Origin: Corynebacterium pseudopelargi
GTDB lineage: Bacteria > Actinomycetota > Actinomycetes > Mycobacteriales > Mycobacteriaceae
Length of the DNA: 64,000 bases
Direction of reading: 5' to 3'
Assembly: GCF_003814005.1 (NCBI RefSeq)
Contig: NZ_CP033898.1
Span: forward strand, 1-64,000
Part shown: positions 18,815 to 26,676 of the stretch, in pieces
Numbering within the stretch: the stretch's first letter is position 1
Layout: every line of letters starts with the position of its first letter
Made by a program: the position numbers and the translations under genes
The notes under the pieces: model-generated
Database searches by the model: none
Seen by the model: only the letters and a program-made list of their open reading frames with translations
Told to the model about the DNA's origin: nothing

Positions 18815-19842
18815 GCAATACCTCTGCAGATGACCGCCTGGTGCAACGCTCACGCATGGCAAAACTGATCAGGCGCCCCGAACTCGCCAGCCTGCTCGGC
18901 GCGGTAGCCATCTTCATCCTCTTTATCGCCGTCGCCCCTGCGTTTCGCTCCATGGAGGCCTTTTCCACGGTGCTGTATGCCAGCTCCACCCTGGGCATCG
19001 TGGCCTTAGCCGTGGGTCTGCTCATGATCGGCGATGAGTTCGATCTTTCCTCCGGCGTGGCCGTGACCACCGCCGCGCTGGCAGCCTCCATGCTCAACTA
19101 CAACCTGCACCTCAACTCCTGGGTTGGTGCGGGCATGGCACTGGTGATTTCGCTGAGCATCGGCGCGCTCAATGGCTTCCTTGTTACCCGCACGGGTATT
19201 CCCAGCTTCCTAATCACCCTGGCGGCATTCCTCATGCTCCAAGGCCTGAACTTGGCCATTACCAAGCTCGTTACCGGCCAGGTAGCCACGCCAACCATCG
19301 CGGATATGGAGGGCTTCCCCTCTGCTCGCACCGTCTTTGCGGGCACCGTGCACATTGGCGGCATCAGTATCCGCGCCACGGTGTTCTGGTGGATCTTCTT
19401 TGTAGCGCTGGCCTCATTCCTGTTGTTTAAAACCAAATTCGGCAACTGGATCTTCGCCGTTGGTGGCGATCAGGATGCTGCCCGCGCAGTTGGTGTGCCG
19501 GTGGCGCGAGTCAAAATCATCTTGTTCATGTTCGTCGGTTTCGCCGCCTGGTTTGTGGGCATGCACAACCTTTTTGCCTTCGACTCCATCCAGGCTGGCC
19601 AGGGCGTGGGCAATGAGTTCCTCTACATCATCGCCGCGGTGATCGGCGGTTGCGCCTTGACCGGCGGCCGCGGCACCGCAATCGGAACCGCAATTGGCGC
19701 CATCATCTTCGGCATGACCAACCAGGGCATCGTCTACGCCGGTTGGAACCCCGACTGGTTCAAGTTCTTCCTCGGTGCCATGTTGCTCTTTGCCGTGTTC
19801 ACCAACACCTCCTTTGCTAGCTTCACGAAAGGCCGTCGATGA
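18811..19842 (+). CDS. Sugar-type ABC transporter permease
   Basis: The 343-residue polytopic membrane protein of the RbsC/XylH/AraH type shows about eight to ten hydrophobic segments and the conserved EFDLSSG-x-ALNGFLVTRTGIPSFLITL and GGDQDAARAVGVPVARVKI signatures. It forms the channel and docks with the downstream ATPase. The ATG overlaps the binding-protein stop by four bases, and its own stop overlaps the ATPase start, so the three genes are translationally coupled. Confidence 0.9.
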   Translation: MSNTSADDRLVQRSRMAKLIRRPELASLLGAVAIFILFIAVAPAFRSMEAFSTVLYASSTLGIVALAVGLLMIGDEFDLSSGVAVTTAALAASMLNYNLHLNSWVGAGMALVISLSIGALNGFLVTRTGIPSFLITLAAFLMLQGLNLAITKLVTGQVATPTIADMEGFPSARTVFAGTVHIGGISIRATVFWWIFFVALASFLLFKTKFGNWIFAVGGDQDAARAVGVPVARVKIILFMFVGFAAWFVGMHNLFAFDSIQAGQGVGNEFLYIIAAVIGGCALTGGRGTAIGTAIGAIIFGMTNQGIVYAGWNPDWFKFFLGAMLLFAVFTNTSFASFTKGRR

Positions 19843-20600
19843 ACCCCATCATTGAACTCGACAATGTGAGCAAGTCTTATGGCAGCTTCGATGCCCTTCG
19901 CGGAGTAAACCTCAAGGTGCACCCAGGTGAAGTGGTGTGCGTGCTTGGCGATAACGGCGCCGGCAAATCCACCCTGATCAAAATCCTTGCTGGTCTGCAC
20001 AAACACACCTCTGGCTCGGTGCTTGTCGACGGCAACGAGGTGCATCTCCAAGGCCCTCGCGATGCCCTCGAGCATGGCATTGCCACCGTGTATCAAGACC
20101 TTGCCGTGGTGGGGCAGATGTCGGTGTGGCGCAATTTCTTCCTAGGCCAGGAGCGCACCTCACGCTTTGGCAAATTGCGCGAGGCAGAAATGAAGCGCAT
20201 CACCCAAGAACAGCTCCTGAACATGGGCATCGACCTGCCCGATGTAGATGTAGAAGTAGATAGTCTTTCTGGCGGCCAACGCCAGGTGGTGGCCATTGCT
20301 CGCGCCGTGTACTTCGGCGCCAGGGTGATCATCCTCGATGAGCCCACCGCGGCACTGGGCGTGAAGCAATCGGGCATGGTGCTCAAATTTGTTGCCGCAG
20401 CCAGGGATCAAGGCATCGGGGTGGTGCTGATTACCCACAACCCGCACCATGCCTATCTGGTGGGCGATCACTTCAGCATCTTAAACCTGGGCCGTCAGGT
20501 GCTCGATGGCAGCCGCGAAGAGGTCAGCCTGGAAGAACTCACTCAGCAAATGGCCGGTGGTGGTGAATTAGAGGCGCTCTCCCACGAGCTTGCGCGCTAA
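19839..20600 (+). CDS. Sugar-type ABC transporter ATPase
   Basis: The 253-residue protein has a single nucleotide-binding domain: Walker A GDNGAGKST near residue 36, signature LSGGQRQ near 144 and Walker B VIILDEPTA near 164. Many sugar transporters of this class have two fused ATP domains; here there is one, as in the fructose-type FrcA group. It energises the permease at 18811. The start ATG overlaps the permease stop (ATGA). A strong terminator follows the stop. Confidence 0.9.
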   Translation: MNPIIELDNVSKSYGSFDALRGVNLKVHPGEVVCVLGDNGAGKSTLIKILAGLHKHTSGSVLVDGNEVHLQGPRDALEHGIATVYQDLAVVGQMSVWRNFFLGQERTSRFGKLREAEMKRITQEQLLNMGIDLPDVDVEVDSLSGGQRQVVAIARAVYFGARVIILDEPTAALGVKQSGMVLKFVAAARDQGIGVVLITHNPHHAYLVGDHFSILNLGRQVLDGSREEVSLEELTQQMAGGGELEALSHELAR

Positions 20601-20602
20601 AA

Positions 20603-20636
20603 AAAACCAGCCCCTTTTTCTGGGGCTGGTTTTTCG
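20603..20636. terminator. Bidirectional terminator
   Basis: AAAACCAGCCCC (20603-20614) and GGGGCTGGTTTT (20622-20633) form a 12-bp stem with a 7-base loop and T-runs on both strands. It ends the ABC operon and the convergent minus-strand gene stopping at 20640. Confidence 0.93.
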
Positions 20637-20639
20637 TTT

Positions 20640-21299
20640 CTAGTCTTCCTTGAGGCGGTGCTTGGCAATCTGCTCGTCGATGGACTTCAGCAGTTCCTCA
20701 TCGCGCTCCGGGGTGCCTTCTACCGGATCAGCGGCTGCGGCTGCATCGGCGGCGGTATCGATGCGCTCCTCGGAGGAATACACCAGGGTTGATTCGGTGG
20801 GTGCTTGAGCACCGAAGTCTTCAACGCGCGGCGGCTCAGTTTCTGCCTCTTGCTTGGTAAAACGAGCCACGGCGTAGGCAATGGCAGCAACCAGGGCTGC
20901 GAGCAGGGCAGAGATGCCGAACTTCTTCAGCTTCGAAGACTTCTTCTTGCCAGAGACCTTCGCCTGAGCCTTCTTCGCAGCCTTTTGAGCCTTCTTGCGA
21001 GAAGCCTTGGTTTGCTTATCGGCCTTATCGCTGAGGCGCTTGAAGGCCTTCTTGCCACGCTTTTCTACTTCTTCGGCGCTATTGCCAAATTCAGCCTTGG
21101 CCTTTTCCAGGCGCTTCTTAGACTGCTCCAGCACGCTCGATAGCTGCTCGGAAGCCTCATCGGAACGCTCCTGGGTGGCGTTGCCGGCCTCAAGCAGGCC
21201 ATCGTAGAACTCGGAGGCCTTATCGTTTTTGAATTCTTGGAACTTATGCCACGCGGCCTTGACGCCACGGTAGCCAATACGCAAGGTAGTTGGGTTCAT
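20640..21299 (-). CDS. CwsA-like membrane protein, divergent from ppiA
   Basis: The 219-residue protein has a soluble N-terminal helical part (MNPTTLRIGYRGVKAAWHKF), a long Lys/Ala-rich coiled-coil-like section (about 60-120), one transmembrane segment near 125-147 (FGISALLAALVAAIAYAVARF) and an acidic C-terminal tail. In mycobacteria the gene divergent from ppiA is cwsA, a one-helix membrane protein that interacts with CrgA and Wag31. Position and topology fit, and crgA lies 2 kb away. Sequence identity cannot be judged here, so the name is by synteny. Confidence 0.65.
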   Translation of the reverse strand: MNPTTLRIGYRGVKAAWHKFQEFKNDKASEFYDGLLEAGNATQERSDEASEQLSSVLEQSKKRLEKAKAEFGNSAEEVEKRGKKAFKRLSDKADKQTKASRKKAQKAAKKAQAKVSGKKKSSKLKKFGISALLAALVAAIAYAVARFTKQEAETEPPRVEDFGAQAPTESTLVYSSEERIDTAADAAAAADPVEGTPERDEELLKSIDEQIAKHRLKED

Positions 21300-21382
21300 G
21301 TGCTGCTCCTTTTTCGATGTTTGCGTTTTAGTCTATGTGTCTGAGCCTGAGTTTGCAGCAAACAATTCCGAAAAAACGCGCG

Positions 21383-21388
21383 TATAAT
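21383..21388 (+). promoter_or_regulatory. Perfect -10 box before ppiA
   Basis: TATAAT at 21383-21388 ends eight bases before the ppiA ATG, so transcription would begin at or next to the start codon. A leaderless or near-leaderless mRNA is likely, a common arrangement in corynebacteria. No clear -35 is seen. Confidence 0.65.
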
Positions 21389-21396
21389 GCCAAACC

Positions 21397-21921
21397 ATGA
21401 CTGCAAAGACTGCAACCGCAATCCTGCACACCAACCGCGGAGACATCTCCATCGATCTTTTTGGCAATCACGCCCCAAAGACCGTGGAAAACTTTGTCAC
21501 CCTGGCTGATGGTAGCGCCGACTACAAAACGGAAAACGCCAAGGGCGAATCCGAAGGTCCCTTCTACGATGGCGCCGTGTTCCACCGCGTGATCGACGGC
21601 TTCATGATCCAAGGTGGCGACCCAACCGGCACCGGCCGTGGCGGCCCCGGCTACATGTTTGCCGATGAGTTCCACCCCGAGCTGCAATTCGACCGCCCCT
21701 TCCTGCTGGCCATGGCCAATGCAGGCCCCGGCACCAACGGCTCCCAGTTCTTCATCACCGTTGCCCCCACCCCGCACCTGAATAACCACCACACCATCTT
21801 CGGTGAGGTCAGCGATGCTGCATCGCAGAAGGTTGTGGTAGATATCGCCGGCACCAAGACCGACCGGATGGATCGCCTCGTCGAGCCAGTCGTGATCGAA
21901 TCTGTGGAGATCAAGGAATAA
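21397..21921 (+). CDS. ppiA: Cyclophilin-type peptidyl-prolyl cis-trans isomerase
   Basis: This 174-residue cytoplasmic cyclophilin catalyses isomerisation of X-Pro peptide bonds. Core motifs are [20 protein letters not shown] with the catalytic Arg, [20 protein letters not shown] and the FGEVSD segment. There is no signal peptide. The order ppiA-rhomboid-crgA-pknB matches mycobacteria. It starts at ATG 21397 directly after a TATAAT box and ends before a strong hairpin. Confidence 0.95.
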   Translation: MTAKTATAILHTNRGDISIDLFGNHAPKTVENFVTLADGSADYKTENAKGESEGPFYDGAVFHRVIDGFMIQGGDPTGTGRGGPGYMFADEFHPELQFDRPFLLAMANAGPGTNGSQFFITVAPTPHLNNHHTIFGEVSDAASQKVVVDIAGTKTDRMDRLVEPVVIESVEIKE

Positions 21922-21940
21922 TTCCGCACACCGCGTTTTA

Positions 21941-21978
21941 AGGCCTTCGTCGTTAGCTTTTCGACGAAGGCCTCTTTT
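21941..21978 (+). terminator. ppiA terminator with the dispersed 12-mer in its loop
   Basis: AGGCCTTCGTCG (21941-21952) and CGACGAAGGCCT (21962-21973) form a perfect 12-bp stem, followed by CTTTTG. The nine-base loop plus the start of the right arm spells AGCTTTTCGACG (21955-21966), an exact copy of the dispersed motif. Confidence 0.88.
21955..21966 (+). repeat. Dispersed 12-mer AGCTTTTCGACG, in terminator loop
   Basis: This exact copy overlaps the loop and right arm of the ppiA terminator. Together with 7157 and 14619 it makes three copies outside protein-coding sequence. Confidence 0.7.
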
Positions 21979-21991
21979 GTAGGCAAAGAAC

Positions 21992-22657
21992 ATGTCATCA
22001 CTTACTCAAAGCATCAAACGCTTCGCCCGCCCCGCCCCTGTCACCGCCGTGATTTTGGGATTCAACCTCCTTGCCTATGCCTTCAGCGCTGTGCAATCAC
22101 GCTCCTGGCTCTCGCCGCTTGATGCCTCCAGCTTTGCCCAAGACGGCATCCTCTACGCACCCTTGATGCACCAGCCCATCGAGTGGCTGCGCGCGATCAC
22201 CTCCTCCTTTTTGCATATCGACCCCACGCACCTGGGCTTTAATATGCTCATGCTGATCCTGATCGGCCGCGAGGTAGAAAAGACCCTCGGATCAGTGGCC
22301 TTCCTAGGCACCTACCTTGCCTGCGGGGTCGGTGGATCACTGGCAGTGATGCTCCAGGCGCCGCTTGCACCCACCGTGGGCGCTTCTGGCGCACTCTATG
22401 GGCTCATGGCGGTGTTCGTGGCGATCTGCATGCGCACCCGCTCGCAGGTAACCCCCGCCTTGGTGCTGATCGCCGTGAATTTTGGCTACACGCTGATTAC
22501 CCCAAATATCTCTCTTTGGGGCCATATCGGAGGATTCTTCAGCGGTGCGGTGATTGGGTTGCTCTTTTTTACCCGCTTCCGCTTGAGCCACATGGTGTGG
22601 GTGTTATTCGGTGCAGAGCTTCTCGCTGTGGCCTATGTGGGCAATTCCATGGTCTAA
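21992..22657 (+). CDS. Rhomboid-family intramembrane serine protease
   Basis: The 221-residue protein has six or seven hydrophobic segments. The catalytic serine lies in GASGALYG (near residue 132) and the catalytic histidine in WGHIGG (near 177). The amide-rich HxxxN motif of the family appears as HLGFNML. It should cleave membrane-anchored substrates within the bilayer; the substrate is unknown. ATG 21992 follows the ppiA terminator closely, and the ribosome site is weak. Confidence 0.92.
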   Translation: MSSLTQSIKRFARPAPVTAVILGFNLLAYAFSAVQSRSWLSPLDASSFAQDGILYAPLMHQPIEWLRAITSSFLHIDPTHLGFNMLMLILIGREVEKTLGSVAFLGTYLACGVGGSLAVMLQAPLAPTVGASGALYGLMAVFVAICMRTRSQVTPALVLIAVNFGYTLITPNISLWGHIGGFFSGAVIGLLFFTRFRLSHMVWVLFGAELLAVAYVGNSMV

Positions 22658-23092
22658 GGGTGTCAAATACCTCCCCCTTTTTGTGCTGCGAAGCATTCTT
22701 CGGCGCTTTTCGCCCTTGAGCTGGGCAAAGGGAAAGTTTTCCACTGGGGCTGTTGATTGCTTGCGCCTCAAGGTCTTTGTTCACAGCCCGGTGTTTATCC
22801 ACAGTAGTTATCCACAATGTGGATAACTACATCGATGTAAGATCCCGACAGAGTTTCGAAAAACCCTGGTGTTCGAATGATCTGAGCTGGGTTTTGTTAT
22901 TTCAGCTTCGAACAATGCCCAGCTTGGGTATAAAGGGGAAAAAGTTATCCACAGTCTGTGGAAAGAGCTGTGGGGAAGTTCAAAGTGTGATTTTTGCACA
23001 CCTTTATCCACACCTGTGGATAACTCTGTATGTGGATAGAAAAAACGCCGGGCATTCGCATTGCCCGGCGTAGGTGAAGGAACTAAAAGGCG
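22658..23092. other. Second DnaA-box cluster in the rhomboid-crgA spacer
   Basis: Six perfect DnaA boxes lie within 229 bp: TTATCCACA at 22795-22803, 22808-22816, 22945-22953 and 23004-23012, and the reverse form TGTGGATAA at 22818-22826 and 23015-23023. TGTGGATAG at 23031-23039 is one base off. The pairs 22808/22818 and 23004/23015 face each other across one and two bases. The spacer otherwise has no gene I would accept. The role (DnaA titration, origin function or transcriptional control) is not decided by sequence. Confidence 0.85.
23036..23071 (-). terminator. Terminator of the crgA gene
   Basis: ACGCCGGGCA (23045-23054) and TGCCCGGCGT (23062-23071) form a 10-bp perfect stem with a 7-base loop. 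Read on the minus strand it is followed by TTTTTTCTA. It lies 21 bases past the crgA stop. Confidence 0.92.
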
Positions 23093-23362
23093 TTAGCGCC
23101 AACCCATCGTCATTAAAAGGCCAAGGGTGAAAAGCCCGAAGCCAATGCCGTAGTTCCAGTTGCCTAACTCCACCATGAAGGAGAGCTCGGGGCCGGCCAG
23201 GTAATACACAATCAGCCAGCCAAGACCCAAAAGGAGCAGGCCAAACATGAGGGTCTTATACCAGATCGGGGTGCCAGCAGAATTCACCTTGACCGGGGTG
23301 CGGTTGGTGGCGCTGCTGCTAGGAACGTACTCGTTAGACTTGGTTACTTTTGCCTTGGGCAT
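23093..23362 (-). CDS. crgA: Cell division protein CrgA
   Basis: The 89-residue protein has a polar N-terminus ([20 protein letters not shown]), two transmembrane helices (about 36-53 and 66-86) separated by [15 protein letters not shown], and ends GLLMTMGWR, as in CrgA. In actinobacteria CrgA recruits or stabilises septal proteins such as FtsI and FtsZ partners and interacts with CwsA. It is divergent from nothing here: it lies upstream-facing into its own terminator and 30 bases downstream of pknB's stop, so it can be the last gene of the fhaA-to-crgA transcript. Confidence 0.93.
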   Translation of the reverse strand: MPKAKVTKSNEYVPSSSATNRTPVKVNSAGTPIWYKTLMFGLLLLGLGWLIVYYLAGPELSFMVELGNWNYGIGFGLFTLGLLMTMGWR

Positions 23363-23392
23363 GACTTCGCTTCCTTGTTGTTTATGTCGAGA

Positions 23393-25324
23393 TTATCCGG
23401 TGATGGCGCCGAGATCGAATTCATAGGTGCGGATGGTGATGGTGGCATCCTTGCGCACCTGCTCTCCGGCCTCTGGGGTAGAACCAGCAATCTTGCCGCG
23501 ATCAGTGATGATCGGCGTGGCCACGGTGCCTTGTTCTGGAAGTTTGGTTACATCACCGGTCCAACCAGCCTGGCGCAAGGTGTTCACGGCCTGCTGCGGC
23601 GATTGCATCCTGATATCGGGCATCACCATGAGCTGGCCATTCGAAACCTGCACCACCACTTCAGAATCAGCGGGCAGATTCTCGCCCTCAGAGCTCACCG
23701 CAATCACCGTGCCCTCGGGCTCGAGTGAATCGACGCGCTCAACGCGGGGGCGGAAGCCCAAGGCCGTGAGGTTGCCTTCTGCCTGCGACCACTGCAAACC
23801 GGTAATATTTGGTACCCGCTCAGTGGCTTTACCAGTAGAGACGGTAATGGCCACCTTCGATCCGCGAGAAACCTGCGCGCCAGCCGAAGGGCTTTGTTCC
23901 ATCACTTCGCCCTTTTTCACCTCATCGGAGGCATCTTCACGCACGGTGGAATCAAGCTCCAAGCCGGCCTTTTTTAGCTCGCGCTCGGCTTCCTTGGTGG
24001 TCTTGCCACGCAGATCGGGCACCTCGGTGATCTCCTTGCCAGAAGATACCGTGAGCGTCACCGTGGAATTCGGCGGAACCGAAGAACCGGCCCCAGGATT
24101 ACTCCTGATCACCTCGCCACGCTGAATCTGCGGATTCGGCTCCTCATTCACAGCCACCTGAAGCTGCAAGGATTCAAGCTTTTCCACAGCCTCCTGCTGC
24201 GACATGCCCTCTAAGCCTGGCACCATCACCATGTTCTTCGAGGCACTTGAACCACCGCTGAGGTAGTCATAGGCAAAGGCGCCACCAATGCCAAGCACTG
24301 CCACGGCAAGCAGCGCTGCGATCACCTTTAGCGCGGAGTTCTTATTCTTCTTCGCCGGTACCGGCGTGGGTGCCTGATGCTTAGGCGCAGCCGGCGGCTC
24401 CTGTTGCACCTTGGTGGGCGCTGCCGCAGGGGCAACCTGGGTTGGAGGATCGACGGGATCCACGTAGCTTCGAGCGGCGTTGGTTACCGCATGGCGTTCC
24501 AGGCGCTCAAGATCCTCGGCCATTTCTTGGGCCGATTGATAACGATCCGCCGGGTGCTTGGCCATGGCCGTGAGCACCACCGCATCCACATTCACCGCGG
24601 CCGTGGGGGTGAGATCGCGGATATATTCGCTCGGCTTCACCGGATCTTCTTGCACATGCTGATAGGCCACGGCAAAGGGGGTTTCGCCCTCAAAGGGCGG
24701 GTGCGCGGTGATGGTTTCATACATCACGCAGCCGAGGGCATAGACATCCGAGCGGGCATCGGCAAGCTTGCCGCGCGCCTGCTCAGGAGAAAGGTATTGC
24801 GCCGTACCAATCACCGCAGAGGTCTGGGTCATGGCGCTGGTAGCGTCGTCAAGCGCCCTGGCAATACCGAAATCCATGATCTTCACGGCACCGGTATTGG
24901 TGATCATCACATTGGCCGGTTTGATATCCCGGTGGATGATGCCGGCCTCGTGGCTTACCTGCAGCGCATGGCACACCGGAATAAGCGTGCTCGCAGCCTC
25001 GGCGGGAGTCAGCGGGCCGTCTTCACGGATGATGTCGCGAAGCGTGCGTCCATGCACCAGCTCCATCACAATATAAGGCGTATTCAGCCCAGCAATTTCC
25101 GTCTCACCCGTGTCATATACCGCCACGATATTGGGGTGATTCAAGCGACCGGAATTTTGCGCCTCTCTGCGGAAACGCTCGCGGAAATTCACATCGCGTG
25201 CCAAATCGGCGCGCAGCATCTTCACTGCCACCTGGCGGCCGAGCAAAGTATCGGTAGCAACAAAGACTTCCGACATGCCACCGGTGCCGATCACCTGGCC
25301 GAGTTCATAGCGATCTGCAATCAT
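23393..25324 (-). CDS. pknB: Ser/Thr protein kinase PknB with PASTA domains
   Basis: The 643-residue membrane kinase senses wall fragments outside and phosphorylates division and wall-synthesis proteins inside. The kinase domain has GTGGMSEVF, the catalytic Lys near 35, HRDIKPAN at 131-138 and DFG at 151-153. One transmembrane helix lies near 335-355. Outside are four PASTA repeats (openings such as VPGLEGMSQQEAVEKL and VPDLRGKTTKEAERELK). The start overlaps the pknA stop by four bases. The whole unit fhaA-fhaB-pstP-rodA-pbpA-pknA-pknB has the conserved mycobacterial order. Confidence 0.96.
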   Translation of the reverse strand: MIADRYELGQVIGTGGMSEVFVATDTLLGRQVAVKMLRADLARDVNFRERFRREAQNSGRLNHPNIVAVYDTGETEIAGLNTPYIVMELVHGRTLRDIIREDGPLTPAEAASTLIPVCHALQVSHEAGIIHRDIKPANVMITNTGAVKIMDFGIARALDDATSAMTQTSAVIGTAQYLSPEQARGKLADARSDVYALGCVMYETITAHPPFEGETPFAVAYQHVQEDPVKPSEYIRDLTPTAAVNVDAVVLTAMAKHPADRYQSAQEMAEDLERLERHAVTNAARSYVDPVDPPTQVAPAAAPTKVQQEPPAAPKHQAPTPVPAKKNKNSALKVIAALLAVAVLGIGGAFAYDYLSGGSSASKNMVMVPGLEGMSQQEAVEKLESLQLQVAVNEEPNPQIQRGEVIRSNPGAGSSVPPNSTVTLTVSSGKEITEVPDLRGKTTKEAERELKKAGLELDSTVREDASDEVKKGEVMEQSPSAGAQVSRGSKVAITVSTGKATERVPNITGLQWSQAEGNLTALGFRPRVERVDSLEPEGTVIAVSSEGENLPADSEVVVQVSNGQLMVMPDIRMQSPQQAVNTLRQAGWTGDVTKLPEQGTVATPIITDRGKIAGSTPEAGEQVRKDATITIRTYEFDLGAITG

Positions 25325-26676
25325 GGTGTCTCACCTGCCTCTGGTGTAGCTGGCTCTGGCTGCTCTGGTTGCTCTGGTTCGGGCAAAAGATCACTGAGCT
25401 TTTCTAAGATCGAAGGGCTCGTCGTCTTCGTGGGGCTCGGTGTTTGCGTCTCGGGGGTGTACTCCTGCGTTGGCTCCGGGGTGTATTCCTCCACCGTGGT
25501 TTCTTCCACCGTGACTACCACCGGCGGCTTCGAGGTAGAAGGCTTCGGGTTGAGCAAAGAATCAAACATGCCCTGGGAAGCAGCCCACACCACGCCACCA
25601 ACGATCGCGGTAAGCAGCAGCACAAGCATCACCGCCGGGGCAGAAGATTTCCGCGGAGCAGGCGCAGGCGCCGGGGCCGCGTAGCGACCCTGCATAGGCA
25701 CCCTTTGCTGCGGTGGCACATGCGCTGGCACCACCGTGGTGGGTTGAGCTACCTGGCCAAGCATCTGCGTGGATGCGGTACGAGGCGGCTGCGGGGCCAC
25801 ACGCTGCAATTGCACCGATTTTGGCTGCGGTGGGCGCTTGCCCATGCGCACCGCGGAAATAGCGAGGGCAAATTCATTGCCATCGGCAAAACGCTGGGTT
25901 GGATCCTTACGCAAAGCAATGCCGATGAGCTCTCGGGCCTGGGCCGAGACCGTGGTGGGCAAAGCAGGAGGAGCTTGGTTGATATGGGCAATCGCCACCG
26001 ATACGGAAGTATCCCCGCTAAAAGGCCGGTGCCCTGCCAACATCTCGTAACCGACCACGCCAAGGGAATACACATCCGTAGCGGCGCTGACGTCGCGGCC
26101 TTGGGCCTGTTCGGGGGAAACATATTGCGCGGTGCCAACCACCATGCCGGTGCGGGTCAAAGGAACAGCCTCGGCGGCCTTAGCAATGCCGAAGTCGGTG
26201 ATCTTGACCTGGCCAGACTCGGTGATGAGCAGATTGCCGGGCTTAATATCGCGGTGTACCAAACCCATACGGTGAATGATGGAAAGGCCATGGGCTGCCT
26301 GCTCTAACACATCGAGGGCGAGGCGCTCATCTAAGCTGCCCTTCCTGCTGAGCATATCCGCCAAAGATTCACCACGGACATACTCCATGACGATGCAGCA
26401 TAAGGTGCGCCCGGAATCATCGGTGGTTTCGCGATAATCATAGGTTTCTACCACGTTGGCAGAGTGGATATTTTCGCTGGCCAACGCCTCGTTGCGGAAG
26501 CGCGAGAGGAATTCATTGTTATCTGAAAACTCGGGCCTTAATACCTTGATGGCCACCTCGCGTTGGCGGCGTAGGTCGTCGGCAAGCCAAACGGTAGACA
26601 TGCCACCTTGGCCAACGACCCACTGCAGGCGATAGTCATCGCCCAACATCTGCTGAAGTGCTTGATCAGTTGCCAT
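25321..26676 (-). CDS. pknA: Ser/Thr protein kinase PknA
   Basis: The 451-residue protein has an N-terminal kinase domain (VGQGGMSTVW, Lys44, LVHRDIKPGN, ITDFGIAK), a Pro/Gln-rich juxtamembrane section, one transmembrane helix (APAVMLVLLLTAIVGGVVW) and a Pro/Thr-rich outer tail. It has no PASTA repeats, unlike pknB. In relatives it phosphorylates Wag31, FtsZ and PstP and is needed for shape control. ATG 26676 directly abuts the pbpA stop. The gene lies in the conserved phosphorylation/elongation operon. Confidence 0.95.
   Translation of the reverse strand: MATDQALQQMLGDDYRLQWVVGQGGMSTVWLADDLRRQREVAIKVLRPEFSDNNEFLSRFRNEALASENIHSANVVETYDYRETTDDSGRTLCCIVMEYVRGESLADMLSRKGSLDERLALDVLEQAAHGLSIIHRMGLVHRDIKPGNLLITESGQVKITDFGIAKAAEAVPLTRTGMVVGTAQYVSPEQAQGRDVSAATDVYSLGVVGYEMLAGHRPFSGDTSVSVAIAHINQAPPALPTTVSAQARELIGIALRKDPTQRFADGNEFALAISAVRMGKRPPQPKSVQLQRVAPQPPRTASTQMLGQVAQPTTVVPAHVPPQQRVPMQGRYAAPAPAPAPRKSSAPAVMLVLLLTAIVGGVVWAASQGMFDSLLNPKPSTSKPPVVVTVEETTVEEYTPEPTQEYTPETQTPSPTKTTSPSILEKLSDLLPEPEQPEQPEPATPEAGETP

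Noticed and set aside
22753..23073. Open frame in the rhomboid-crgA spacer
   Set aside because: It is built of DnaA boxes and the crgA terminator, without a ribosome site or protein-like composition.
24377..25684. Long open frame on the plus strand opposite pknB and pknA
   Set aside because: It is the antisense shadow of two well supported kinase genes; codon pattern and domains belong to the minus strand, and similar long shadows lie opposite pbpA (27007-28110) and bioB (44052-45308).
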